A DNA stretch of 64,000 nt from UBA6918 sp040754425 (GTDB taxonomy: Bacteria; Pseudomonadota; Gammaproteobacteria; Burkholderiales; Thiobacillaceae): the NCBI GenBank assembly GCA_040754425.1, contig JBFMCR010000012.1, forward strand, positions 62,001-126,000. The letters run 5' to 3'. The position numbers and the translations under genes are program-made. Shown here piece after piece: positions 15,335 through 23,617 of the stretch. The notes beneath the pieces are model-generated. The model was not told the origin of the DNA and did not search any database. It was given only the letters and a program-made list of their open reading frames with translations. Each line of letters starts with the position of its first letter. Position 1 is the stretch's first letter.

Positions 15335-16099
15335 GTGGAAACGGTCAAGTACCTGAAAAACAAGCCGCTGGTTGAAGCGATCCTGGAAGTGCGCTGGCAG
15401 CTGGAGGGGGCACCGGGCATGGTGTCTGACCCCTATTATCAGCTTCTGATCGGTCGCCTTTACGATCGAGTCCACGATAGATTTCCTGCCTGGATCAAGT
15501 TGCCGGTTGCCGAGGTGCCCGAATACATGGCGCCCTTCACGCCCCAACACCAATTCCGAATCCAGCCTGACACCTGGCCATTGCTTCAGCTAGGGCCAGG
15601 GATTCTTACCGTGAACGATACCGAAGGGTATTTCTGGGATGACTTCAAGGGCCTCTGTCAGTATGCGGTGGAGGCCCTATTTTCCAGCTACCCCGAGTCC
15701 AGCGAGCGTCTGAAGCTCTTCGAGGTGTCGTTGCGCTACATCGATGCGGATACCCTTGATGGTGTGCCAGCCCTGGATTTCCTGTCCAAGCTGAAGTTAG
15801 GCCTCAAAATCCCTGAGCAGTTCTTCGCCGATGGTCGTGTAGAAGCGCAACCCCTTGGCGTAGGAGTGAACCTGGTTTTCCCGACGGTGGTTCCCAAGGG
15901 TGCCGTCCAGCTGCGTTTTGGCCAGGGCAAGAAGAAAGACGCGGACGCCATGGTCTGGGAAACCCAGCTGATTTCCAGAGGAGAGGATGCGCCGTCCACC
16001 CCTCTGGCCTTGTTGGAATGGTTGGAAAATGCTCATGAGATCACCCATGATTGGTTTATGAAGCTGATCGAGGGTGAGTTGATGGAGAAATATCGATGA
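15335..16099 (+). CDS. TIGR04255 family protein
   Basis: Members of this sporadically distributed family have no established function. The N-terminus VETVKYLKNKPLVEAILEVRW, the central YFWDDF and the C-terminal ALLEWLENAHEITHDWFMKLIEGELMEKY match the family signature. It is 254 residues from the GTG at 15335, chosen because AAGGAG lies 10 bases upstream and the family N-terminus begins there; an ATG at 15308 is also in frame but overlaps the probable -10. Its stop overlaps the next start (ATGA), so it is translationally coupled to the antitoxin-like gene. Base composition looks less GC-rich than the surrounding core genes. Confidence 0.82.
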   Translation: METVKYLKNKPLVEAILEVRWQLEGAPGMVSDPYYQLLIGRLYDRVHDRFPAWIKLPVAEVPEYMAPFTPQHQFRIQPDTWPLLQLGPGILTVNDTEGYFWDDFKGLCQYAVEALFSSYPESSERLKLFEVSLRYIDADTLDGVPALDFLSKLKLGLKIPEQFFADGRVEAQPLGVGVNLVFPTVVPKGAVQLRFGQGKKKDADAMVWETQLISRGEDAPSTPLALLEWLENAHEITHDWFMKLIEGELMEKYR

Positions 16100-16479
16100 C
16101 TGCCTCGCAATCTGTTTATTCAGCCGATGCCGGACAAATCTCTATGGCGTCGGCCTATAAGGTCGCCCAAGGTTCCCGCGACAGTGGTGTGATTGGTATC
16201 GCCATGCGTTCAGGCATTGCGGCTTTGACTGCCGTAGGAAGCCTCACGACCAGCAATGCAGCCTTGAGCTACAGCTTCCACTATGAGACCGCGCTCACGA
16301 ACCCCAAGATCAGCTTGCCCGAACAGGAGGCCGATTGGCTCGATGAGGATAGTCCGGCCCTGGCCAACTTCCTCTCGTTCCTGGATGAACAATTCATCCA
16401 TCATCCTGATCTCACTGTTCCCGCCGACGAGGAGCAACTCTCCAGAATTAAGGCGATGGTCGCCGGCGTAAGGATTTGA
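16096..16479 (+). CDS. PrlF-like antitoxin of the YhaV module (weak match)
   Basis: A 127-residue protein just upstream of a YhaV toxin gene. Its last 45 residues (SPALANFLSFLDEQFIHHPD, then SRIKAMVAGVRI) resemble the C-terminal part of PrlF/SohA antitoxins. The N-terminal half (MTASQSVYSADAGQISMASA...) does not show the usual AbrB-like swapped-hairpin sequence, so it is either a diverged PrlF or a different N-terminal domain on a PrlF-like tail. It overlaps the TIGR04255 stop by 4 bases and ends 3 bases before yhaV. Antitoxin function is inferred from position and the partial match. Confidence 0.68.
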   Translation: MTASQSVYSADAGQISMASAYKVAQGSRDSGVIGIAMRSGIAALTAVGSLTTSNAALSYSFHYETALTNPKISLPEQEADWLDEDSPALANFLSFLDEQFIHHPDLTVPADEEQLSRIKAMVAGVRI

Positions 16480-16482
16480 TCC

Positions 16483-16935
16483 TTGGTCGTCAACGGTTGG
16501 CACCTGTTTTACTTCAAGCTGTTCGCTGAAATCCTCAACCAACTGGAGCGGGATGTCCTGGAGCTATCCAGGAGCAAGCCGGACGAGTATCTCCATCATC
16601 CCAAGACCAAGTTGCTTGCCGCCGTTGCGCACAGCATCGGGGAGGATGTCCCCACAAACCCAGCCGACAGGAAGTTTCTGCTGGGCAAGACCCTCGGCAA
16701 GCATTACGGGGATTGGCGGCGGGTCAAGCGAGGCTTGCCGCCTCGCTATAGGCTGTTCTTCAAGTTCGCCTCGGCTAAGAAGCACATCATCTATGCTTGG
16801 CTGAACGATGAAAACACGCTTCGCAAGGAGGGGGACAAGAATGATGTCTACGCAGTATTCGCGAGCATGCTGAAGAATGGCACTGTGCCCGACGGCATCG
16901 ACCAACTCATGCAGCAGTCCTCGTCGCGGCCCTGA
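16483..16935 (+). CDS. yhaV: YhaV-family ribonuclease toxin
   Basis: A 150-residue RelE-superfamily mRNA interferase, the toxin of PrlF-YhaV type II modules. Recognisable segments are VVNGWHLFYFKLF at the start, NPADRKFLLGKTLGKHYGDW (about 60-80), RYRLFFKFASAKKHIIYAWLNDE (about 88-110) and YAVFASMLKNGTVPD. The start is TTG at 16483, because homology begins with VNGW immediately after it and the antitoxin-like gene ends 3 bases before. The toxin fold appears complete, with the basic and aromatic residues of the family present. The next gene starts 28 bases downstream. Confidence 0.88.
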   Translation: MVVNGWHLFYFKLFAEILNQLERDVLELSRSKPDEYLHHPKTKLLAAVAHSIGEDVPTNPADRKFLLGKTLGKHYGDWRRVKRGLPPRYRLFFKFASAKKHIIYAWLNDENTLRKEGDKNDVYAVFASMLKNGTVPDGIDQLMQQSSSRP

Positions 16936-16963
16936 CAAGACTGCATAAGGGAGAGGCGAAGAA

Positions 16964-18760
16964 ATGAAAACCCAGAAATACGCCGTCAACCAATACCTGA
17001 TCGAAAGCGTCCTCTCCAAGGTGCGCGAGGGCGAGATCGCCATCCCGGAAATCCAGCGGCCTTTCGTCTGGGACGCGTCCCAGGTGCGCGACCTGCTGGA
17101 CTCGCTCTATCAGGGCTTCCCGGTTGGCTATCTGATCGCGTGGCGCAACCCGGATGTGAAGCTAAAGGACGGCAGCACGGCCTCCGGCAAGATGATCCTG
17201 ATCGACGGGCAGCAGCGCATCACGGCGTTGACGGCTGCGGTGCTGGGCCAGCCCGTGGTCAACAAGGAATACCGCAAGGTGCGCATCTCGATTGCCTTCC
17301 ACCCCATCGAGGAGCGCTTCGAGGTGACCAACCCTGCCATCACCAAGAACGCGGCGTGGATTTCAGATGTGTCGTCGCTCGTTGGTGGCGAGGTTGATCT
17401 GTTCGATGCGGTCGAGAAATATCTTGCTGATAACCCATCGGCCGACAAATCGAAGGTCAAGGACAACTTGCGTAATTTGGCCGACATCGCCAAGAAGCAG
17501 ATCGGCCTGATCGAGCTGTCCCACGACCTGGACATCGAGACGGTGACGGAAATCTTCATCCGCATCAACTCCAAGGGCACGGTGCTGTCGCAGGCTGACT
17601 TCGTCATGTCCAAGATCGCCGCCGACCTGCGCTACGGCGGTCAGCAGCTCAGGAAGTGCATCGACTACTTCTGCCACCTGGCGGTGGCGCCGGAGTTCTA
17701 TGGCTTCATCAAGGACAACGATCCCGAGTTCGCGGCGTCGCCCTACTTCCAGAAGATGGCCTGGCTGCGCAACGAGAACGACGACCTCTACGACCCCAGC
17801 TACAACGACCTGCTGCGTGTGGCCTTCACCAGCGAATTCGGGCGCGGCAAGCTGGCCGACCTGGTGAGCCTGCTCTCGGGCCGGAACTTCGAGACGAAGA
17901 ACTACGAGGAGGCCATCGCCGAGGCGTCGTTCGCCAAGCTGAAAGAGGGTGTGCTCGACTTCATCAACGAGTCCCACTTCAAGCGCTTCGTGATGATCAT
18001 CAAGTCGGCGGGCTTCATCACCACCGAGATGATCCGCACCCAGGGTGCCCTGAATTTTGCATACATCGTTTACCTGCGGCTGCGCGCGCAGGGCATCCAT
18101 GATGGCAAGATCGGGGCATTTGTACGGCGCTGGTTTGTCATGTCAGTGTTGACGGGCCGCTATTCCGGATCGGCCGAGACGCAGTTCGACCAGGACATCC
18201 GCCAGATCGCGTCCGGTGACTTCGCCGACATCCTCGCCAAGGTGGAGAGCGCCGAACTGTCTCCCGCATTCTGGGAGGTGGGCCTGGTGCAGCAGTTGGA
18301 AACCTCCGGCACCAGCAGCCCCTACTTCTGGGTGTTCGTGGCCGCCCAGGTTCGCGCCAACGATACCGGGCTTCTCTCCAAGGACATCACAGTGCGCGAG
18401 CTGGTGAGCCACCTCGGCGACATCCACCACATCTTCCCGCGCGACCTGCTCAAGAAAGCCGGGCTTACGCGCAGCCAATACAACCAGATCGCCAACTACG
18501 CCTACACGCAGGAAGAGATCAACATCAAGATCGGCAACAAGCCGCCGCGCGCCTATTTCGCCGACATTCAGGCGCAATTGAGCGGCGGTCCGCTGAAGTA
18601 TGGCGCGATTGCCGATGCCAACACGCTCAAGGCCAACCTTGCCGCCAACTGCGTGCCGGAGTCCATCGTGGGCATGGATGTGGAGCAGTTCGACGACTTC
18701 CTGGCACTACGTCGCCAGCTTATGGCGGAAAAAATCCGGAGCTATTACGAGGGGCTTTAA
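16964..18760 (+). CDS. DUF262 and HNH-like (DUF1524) domain protein, GmrSD-like
   Basis: A 598-residue protein with an N-terminal DUF262 domain (about 10-240) and a C-terminal HNH/DUF1524-like nuclease region (about 470-540). DUF262 motifs are intact: IPEIQRPFVW (27-36), LIDGQQRITAL (79-89) and IFIRINSKGTVLSQADFVMSKI (about 195-216). The nuclease-like part shows DIHHIFPRDLLKK (about 486-498) and YNQIANYAYTQEEINIKIGNKPP (about 506-528). Fused DUF262-DUF1524 proteins belong to the GmrSD/BrxU-like type IV restriction group, which uses NTP hydrolysis to cut modified DNA. GGGAGAGG provides a ribosome binding site. It overlaps the next start by one base (TAATG). Restriction activity is inferred from domain content. 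Confidence 0.88.
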   Translation: MKTQKYAVNQYLIESVLSKVREGEIAIPEIQRPFVWDASQVRDLLDSLYQGFPVGYLIAWRNPDVKLKDGSTASGKMILIDGQQRITALTAAVLGQPVVNKEYRKVRISIAFHPIEERFEVTNPAITKNAAWISDVSSLVGGEVDLFDAVEKYLADNPSADKSKVKDNLRNLADIAKKQIGLIELSHDLDIETVTEIFIRINSKGTVLSQADFVMSKIAADLRYGGQQLRKCIDYFCHLAVAPEFYGFIKDNDPEFAASPYFQKMAWLRNENDDLYDPSYNDLLRVAFTSEFGRGKLADLVSLLSGRNFETKNYEEAIAEASFAKLKEGVLDFINESHFKRFVMIIKSAGFITTEMIRTQGALNFAYIVYLRLRAQGIHDGKIGAFVRRWFVMSVLTGRYSGSAETQFDQDIRQIASGDFADILAKVESAELSPAFWEVGLVQQLETSGTSSPYFWVFVAAQVRANDTGLLSKDITVRELVSHLGDIHHIFPRDLLKKAGLTRSQYNQIANYAYTQEEINIKIGNKPPRAYFADIQAQLSGGPLKYGAIADANTLKANLAANCVPESIVGMDVEQFDDFLALRRQLMAEKIRSYYEGL

Positions 18761-19737
18761 TGGCTATACACGCCCTACCTGATCAACTGACACCGGATAG
18801 CGTGCCTTTCCTGGCCTGTCTTGACGCCATTTATCAAGACCCCGACACGCAAATCACTCTCGACTGTACCCAGGTCCGCTTTGTCACCCCTTTCGGCTTG
18901 TGCCTGATGGCGGCGACATTCGACTGGCTGGAACAGGAAAACAAGCAAGTTGGGCATAGCGGCTTATCCCAAAGCGTTGGAAGTTACCTGGCACGCATGG
19001 ACTGCCTGCCCGGAGCCTTGGCCGAGCCTTTTGTCGGGCCTCGCAACGACCGTGCCGATGCACTGGTCGAGGTACAGGTAATTTCTGAGCGCAGTGAGGC
19101 GGATGCGGCTGCGCAGAAGCTCGCCCAGGCTTTTGTTGGACGGCTGCCGGGAACCGATCCCAAGGCCGCCCCTGACGAAATGACCGGTCTGAAACCGGGC
19201 GAGGCCGTGGAAGAAGCCTTGGCCTACATATTCACCGAACTGATCGACAACTCCTTGACGCATGGGCGCAATCACGGCTTTCCCAACGCAAAGGTCTGGG
19301 TGGCGGCACAGTACTACCCTTCCAAAGACCATATCCGCCTGGCAGTGGTGGATGACGGGTGCGGCCTGCTCCGCTCCCTCAGGAATCACCCCCGTCTGGC
19401 CAATAAAACAGATATTGGAGCCATAAAGCTGGCACTGGAGCCACGAGTCAGCGGCAATCGGGATGTTGGATTAAGAGATGATAGCCATAATCAAGGGGTT
19501 GGATTGTCCGTATCCTCGGAGTTGGCGATCCGTGCCGGCGGCCGGGTGGACATCATCTCCGGCCAAGGGGCGGTAAAAAAGCTGAAAAACGCCCTACATT
19601 GCTGGACTGTGCCCGGTTGGCACGGAACAGCGATCGAAATTACTGTATTACGGAAACAACTGGGCGGGGTCCGTGTCTCAGACCTTATTCGCGAATTGCC
19701 TGGCTATGAACAGGTTAGTATGCTTAAATTTACCTAG
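18760..19737 (+). CDS. STAS-like plus GHKL ATPase protein (anti-sigma-kinase-like)
   Basis: A 325-residue protein with an N-terminal STAS-like region (about 20-100, ITLDCTQVRFVTPFGLCLMA) and a C-terminal HATPase_c domain (about 150-310). ATP-site boxes are visible: ELIDNSLTHG (N box, 160-169), VVDDGCG (G1, 197-203) and NQGVGLSVSSELAIRAGG (G2/lid, 244-261). There is no histidine phosphotransfer domain and no membrane segment, so it is not an ordinary sensor kinase; anti-sigma-factor kinases such as SpoIIAB/RsbW share this ATPase type. It starts inside the stop codon of the DUF262 gene (TAATG) and is followed 40 bases later by a small STAS-like gene, a possible partner. Function unknown. Confidence 0.8.
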   Translation: MAIHALPDQLTPDSVPFLACLDAIYQDPDTQITLDCTQVRFVTPFGLCLMAATFDWLEQENKQVGHSGLSQSVGSYLARMDCLPGALAEPFVGPRNDRADALVEVQVISERSEADAAAQKLAQAFVGRLPGTDPKAAPDEMTGLKPGEAVEEALAYIFTELIDNSLTHGRNHGFPNAKVWVAAQYYPSKDHIRLAVVDDGCGLLRSLRNHPRLANKTDIGAIKLALEPRVSGNRDVGLRDDSHNQGVGLSVSSELAIRAGGRVDIISGQGAVKKLKNALHCWTVPGWHGTAIEITVLRKQLGGVRVSDLIRELPGYEQVSMLKFT

Positions 19738-19777
19738 GAAACAACCAGTTACCTGGTTTGACTTGAGAGGGGAAGCC

Positions 19778-20095
19778 ATGAATGCCCATTTGGAATGCTC
19801 CAAATATCCCCCGCACCATTTTTTCGGCACCCGTTTCATCGGGCAGCAAATGCGCGGGGAGCTTGAAGCGCTACTGGATCAGAATCAAAACGTTGAGGTC
19901 GATTTCACCGGCCTGAATGCCACCCAGTCTTTCATCGACGAAATGATCGGGGTACTGGTGTTGCGCTATGGCCCGGCCGTTTTGCAGCGCCTGTCCTTCA
20001 AGGGTTGCAATGAGGATATCCGGACCATCCTGCATTTTGTGGTATCCAGCCGCCTGACCGATTACAAGAACAGACAGGGCGCGCTCACCCATTAA
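19778..20095 (+). CDS. DUF4325 STAS-like protein
   Basis: A 105-residue single-domain protein. The segments FGTRFIGQQMRGELEALL (about 15-32), VEVDFTGLNATQSFIDEMIG (about 38-57) and LSFKGCNEDIRTILHFVV match the STAS-like DUF4325 domain, found beside or fused to GHKL ATPases. The ATG at 19778 was chosen because AGGGGAAG lies 5-6 bases upstream; in-frame codons further upstream overlap the previous gene. Together with the upstream gene it resembles an ATPase/STAS partner-switch pair, but no target regulator is encoded nearby. Confidence 0.82.
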   Translation: MNAHLECSKYPPHHFFGTRFIGQQMRGELEALLDQNQNVEVDFTGLNATQSFIDEMIGVLVLRYGPAVLQRLSFKGCNEDIRTILHFVVSSRLTDYKNRQGALTH

Positions 20096-20150
20096 GTCCC
20101 TCTGGCCTTGCCTGTAACAGGCCAACAAGGTCGCTTGCCCTCGCCTATTG

Positions 20151-20174
20151 GGGTAATTTTGCAACGAATTACCC
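20151..20174. terminator. Stem-loop closing the accessory block
   Basis: A perfect 8-bp inverted repeat (GGGTAATT, 8-base loop, AATTACCC) lies 55 bases after the DUF4325 gene and before mutS. It has no clear T run, so it may be a weak terminator or an operator. The sequence around it is AT-rich compared with its flanks. Confidence 0.4.
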
Positions 20175-20231
20175 TATTGTCTTAGCTGGTTACCCTATAT
20201 TAATCGCCCATGGGGTCGATCCACCCCGTAG

Positions 20232-20237
20232 TAAAAT
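20232..20237 (+). promoter_or_regulatory. Putative -10 element of mutS
   Basis: TAAAAT in GTAGTAAAATCC, 48 bases upstream of the proposed mutS start. It lies inside the longer reading frame that would begin at the ATG at 20210, which argues for the later start. No convincing -35 is visible. Confidence 0.4.
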
Positions 20238-20284
20238 CCACGGGTCACGACGGCGCGCAGACGCCCGCACAAACAAAGAATTCC

Positions 20285-22846
20285 GTGGAACCCGCCAAAC
20301 ACACGCCGATGATGGCCCAGTACCTGGGCATCAAGAGCCAGTATCCCGACATGCTGGTGTTCTACCGCATGGGGGATTTCTACGAGCTGTTTTTCGACGA
20401 CGCCGTCAAGGCCGCGCGGCTTTTGGGCATCACGCTCACCACGCGCGGGCAGTCGGCGGGCGAGCCGATCAGGATGGCGGGCGTGCCCTACCACGCCGCC
20501 GAGCAGTATCTCGCCAGGCTCCTGAAGCTGGGCGAATCGGTGGTGGTGTGCGAGCAGGTCGGCGACCCCGCCACCTCCAAGGGCCCGGTGGAGCGCCAGG
20601 TCACGCGCATCATCACGCCGGGCACGCTGACCGACGCCTCGCTCCTGGACGAGCACCGCGACACGCTGCTCTTGGCGCTGGCGCACGACAAGAACACGGT
20701 GGGCGCGGCCTGGCTCAACCTGGCCGCCGGCCGCATGACGGTGACGCAACTCGATCAGAACGAAGTCCCCGCCCTGCTCGCGCGCCTCAAACCCGCTGAA
20801 TGCCTGCTGCCGGAAACCCTGGCGCTGGATTTCGCCGGCCCGCAGAAGAAGCTCGACGCCTGGCAGTTCGATCCCGCGCGCGCCGCGCAGGATTTGGCGA
20901 AACAGTTCGCAAGCCGCGATCTTGCCGCCTTCGGTGTGGAAGACCTGCCGCAGGCCGTGGCCGCCGCGGGCGTGCTGCTCGACTACGTGAAACAGACGCA
21001 GAAGAGCGCCCTGCCCCACCTGCAAGGACTGACGGTCGAGCGCGCCGACGAATTCGTGCGCATGGATGCCGCCACCCGGCGCAATCTGGAACTCACCGAA
21101 ACCCTGCGCGGCGAGCCCTCCCCCACCCTGCTCTCCGCCATCGACGCCACCGTCACCGCCATGGGCGCGCGGCTTTTGCGCCACTGGCTGCACCACCCTT
21201 TGCGCGACCGCTCGGTTCTCGGCTTGCGCGTGGAGGCCATACGCGCCTTGTCGGAAGACAGTGGATTGCGCGGACAGCTCACTACCCTGCTGAAATCCTG
21301 CGCCGACCTCGAACGCATCGCCGGACGCTGCGCCTTGCGCTCCGCGCGCCCGCGCGACCTTTCGGCCATGCGCGACACCCTCGCCCTGCTGCCCGATATC
21401 CAGGTGCTACCGGGGCTGGACTCGCCCGCGCTCGTGGCCATAAAAACCGCCTGCACGCCGCTGCCGGAACTGCACGAACAACTCGCGCGCGCCATCCAGC
21501 AAGAACCCGCCGCTGTGCTGCGCGAAGGCGGCGTCATCGCCGCCGGCTTCGACCCCGAACTCGACGAGCTGCGCGCGCTGACCGAGAACGCCGGCGCCTT
21601 CCTGCTCGAACTGGAGGCGCGCGAGCGCGAGCGCACCGGCATTCCCAGCCTGAAAGTCGAATACAACAAGGTGCACGGCTTCTACATCGAAGTCACCCAC
21701 GCGCACGTGGAGAAGATCCCCGACGACTATCGCCGCCGGCAAACGCTGAAGAACGCCGAGCGCTACATCACCCCGGAACTGAAGGCCTTCGAGGACCGCG
21801 CGCTGTCGGCGCGCGAACGCGCATTGGCGCGGGAAAAACTGCTGTTCGAGCAGATGCTTGACGCCATCGTCCCGCAGGTGCCGCAGCTTTTGAAGACCGC
21901 GGCGGCGCTCGCGGAACTGGACGTGCTGGCGAGCCAGGCCGGGCGCCTCGCCACGCTCGACTGGGTGCTGCCGGCATATTCGCAATCCGTCGGCATCGAC
22001 ATCGAAGCCGGCCGCCACCCGGTGGTTGAAGCGCAGGTGGGCAGCTTCATCCCCAACGACACGCAGCTATCTCCAAGCAGGCAGATGCTGCTCATCACCG
22101 GCCCCAACATGGGCGGCAAGTCGACTTACATGCGGCAGACCGCGCTCATCACGCTGCTCGCCTGCTGCGGACTGCCGGTGCCGGCAAAGTCCGCCAGCAT
22201 CGGGCCGATCGACCAGATCTTCACCCGCATCGGCGCATCGGACGACCTGGCGGGCGGGCGCTCGACCTTCATGGTGGAAATGACCGAGACCGCCGCCATC
22301 CTGCGCCACGCCAGCGAACAGAGCCTGGTGCTGCTAGACGAGATCGGGCGCGGCACTTCGACCTTCGACGGCCTGGCGCTGGCCTGGGCCACCGCGCGCC
22401 ATCTGTTGACCGACACCCGCGCGCTCACCCTGTTCGCCACGCACTACTTCGAACTGACCCAGCTTTCATTGCAGCATCGCCAGCTCGTCAACGTGCATCT
22501 GGATGCGGTCGAGCACGGCGATGAACTGGTGTTCCTGCATGCGGTGGAAGACGGCCCCGCTTCGCAGAGCTACGGCATCCAGGTCGCACGCCTCGCCGGC
22601 GTGCCGGCCAAGGTCATCGCCGCGGCGAAAAAGCGTTTGAAGGAACTGGAAGACGCCCAGGTGCAGCAAGGCCCGCAGGGCGATTTGTTCGTGCAGCCGG
22701 AAGAAAATGAAACTGCTGACCCAAATGCCGCATTGCTGGAAGCCTTGCGCGCACTCGACCCCGACGAGCTCAGCCCGAAGGAAGCGCTGGAAAGGCTGTA
22801 TGAACTGGCCGAACTGGCACGCTCTGCAGACAGCAGGTTTGACTGA
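20285..22846 (+). CDS. mutS: DNA mismatch repair protein MutS
   Basis: A mismatch-recognition ATPase, 853 residues from the GTG at 20285. The mismatch-reading FYE motif lies in YRMGDFYELFFDD near the N-terminus. The Walker A site is GPNMGGKSTYMRQTA, followed by LLDEIGRGTSTFDGLALAWA (Walker B and signature). The C-terminal PKEALERLYEL is the short dimer/tetramer segment. An ATG at 20210 is in frame but its extra 25 residues are unlike other MutS N-termini and would overlap a probable promoter; GTG gives VEPAKHTPMMAQYL, matching the family. mutS starts 190 bases after the accessory block. Confidence 0.95.
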   Translation: MEPAKHTPMMAQYLGIKSQYPDMLVFYRMGDFYELFFDDAVKAARLLGITLTTRGQSAGEPIRMAGVPYHAAEQYLARLLKLGESVVVCEQVGDPATSKGPVERQVTRIITPGTLTDASLLDEHRDTLLLALAHDKNTVGAAWLNLAAGRMTVTQLDQNEVPALLARLKPAECLLPETLALDFAGPQKKLDAWQFDPARAAQDLAKQFASRDLAAFGVEDLPQAVAAAGVLLDYVKQTQKSALPHLQGLTVERADEFVRMDAATRRNLELTETLRGEPSPTLLSAIDATVTAMGARLLRHWLHHPLRDRSVLGLRVEAIRALSEDSGLRGQLTTLLKSCADLERIAGRCALRSARPRDLSAMRDTLALLPDIQVLPGLDSPALVAIKTACTPLPELHEQLARAIQQEPAAVLREGGVIAAGFDPELDELRALTENAGAFLLELEARERERTGIPSLKVEYNKVHGFYIEVTHAHVEKIPDDYRRRQTLKNAERYITPELKAFEDRALSARERALAREKLLFEQMLDAIVPQVPQLLKTAAALAELDVLASQAGRLATLDWVLPAYSQSVGIDIEAGRHPVVEAQVGSFIPNDTQLSPSRQMLLITGPNMGGKSTYMRQTALITLLACCGLPVPAKSASIGPIDQIFTRIGASDDLAGGRSTFMVEMTETAAILRHASEQSLVLLDEIGRGTSTFDGLALAWATARHLLTDTRALTLFATHYFELTQLSLQHRQLVNVHLDAVEHGDELVFLHAVEDGPASQSYGIQVARLAGVPAKVIAAAKKRLKELEDAQVQQGPQGDLFVQPEENETADPNAALLEALRALDPDELSPKEALERLYELAELARSADSRFD

Positions 22847-22883
22847 ATGAAATGAAGTCCAACCGGGCAATCCGGCTGAAAAG

Positions 22884-23207
22884 CTATGCCGCCTTCTTGT
22901 CCGGCTCCACCGCAAGCCGCATTCCAAGCGTCTTCAACACGGCCAGCAGCGTTTTAAGCGTGGGGTTTCCGTTGGGAGACAGCGCGCGGTACAGGCTTTC
23001 TCTTTGTATGCCCGCTTCCTTTGCCACTTCGGCCATGCCGCCGTGCGCTTCGGCCAGCCGGCGCAGCGCCAGAAGCGCTGCGCCGCGGCCTTCCGCATCA
23101 TTCATGTCGGCCATGGCCTGGCGCAGGTACTCCGCCGCATAATCCGTGTCGCGGCGCAGTTCCTCAATCATCCATTCGTCGTGAGACACGCTTGCCTTCT
23201 TGCTCAT
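22884..23207 (-). CDS. HigA/probable addiction-module antidote protein
   Basis: A 107-residue helix-turn-helix protein. The C-terminal half (GGMAEVAKEAGIQRESLYRALSPNGNPTLKTLLAVLKTLGMRLAVEP) is the DNA-binding domain typical of antitoxins paired with HigB/RelE-like Gp49 toxins. The ATG at 23205-23207 has an AAAGGAGG ribosome binding site and overlaps the toxin gene stop (ATGA). The antitoxin appears intact although the toxin reading frame is broken. Convergent with mutS, 37 bases apart. Confidence 0.85.
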   Translation of the reverse strand: MSKKASVSHDEWMIEELRRDTDYAAEYLRQAMADMNDAEGRGAALLALRRLAEAHGGMAEVAKEAGIQRESLYRALSPNGNPTLKTLLAVLKTLGMRLAVEPDKKAA

Positions 23208-23526
23208 TTGCGCCTCCTTTTCCAATCTGCCCAATATTCCAGAGCAAGTTCAATATCCCCGTCCTGGCTCGATTTGTCGCCGCCGCAAAGCAGGATGACC
23301 AGCTTCTCGCCATGCGCGGCGTAATAAACCCGATAGCCGGGTCCAACGTCAATCCGCAATTCCGATACGCCATCACGAACAGCCTTGTTGTCGCCCGGAT
23401 TGCCCATTGCCAGGCGGTCAAGACGGCGGGCAATTGAGGCTTTGCGACCTTGTCCCGCAGTTTCTGAAACCACGTTTGAAAAGGAATCCGGCCTTTGCTG
23501 TCCCGATAGTGTTCTATCGTTTTCAT
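23204..23526 (-). pseudogene. Frameshifted HigB/RelE-like (Gp49 family) toxin
   Basis: The N-terminal part (MKTIEHYRDSKGRIPFQTWF then QKLRDKVAK) and the C-terminal part (ASIARRLDRLAMGNPGDNKA then SELRIDVGPGYRVYYA and EYWADWKRRRK) together make one Gp49/HigB toxin, but they lie in different frames. Adding one base to the run TTT at 23441-23443 (AAA on the coding strand) would restore a continuous 108-residue protein. As read, translation from 23526 goes out of frame and ends at 23164. This is either real inactivation or a homopolymer sequencing error; raw reads would tell. Confidence 0.82.
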
Positions 23527-23617
23527 TGCCTATTGTAATCTATAAGTTACAAATGGCAAGGGACGGGGCAAGATCAGACTGCTTGCCTGCCGGTGAAAAC
23601 AAGCCGTCCAGAAGCGG

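Noticed and set aside
15233..20284. Direct repeats or an attachment site flanking the accessory block
   Set aside because: Both edges share only TTAATC and GTAAAAT-like promoter words; this is too short to count, and there is no tRNA or integrase nearby.
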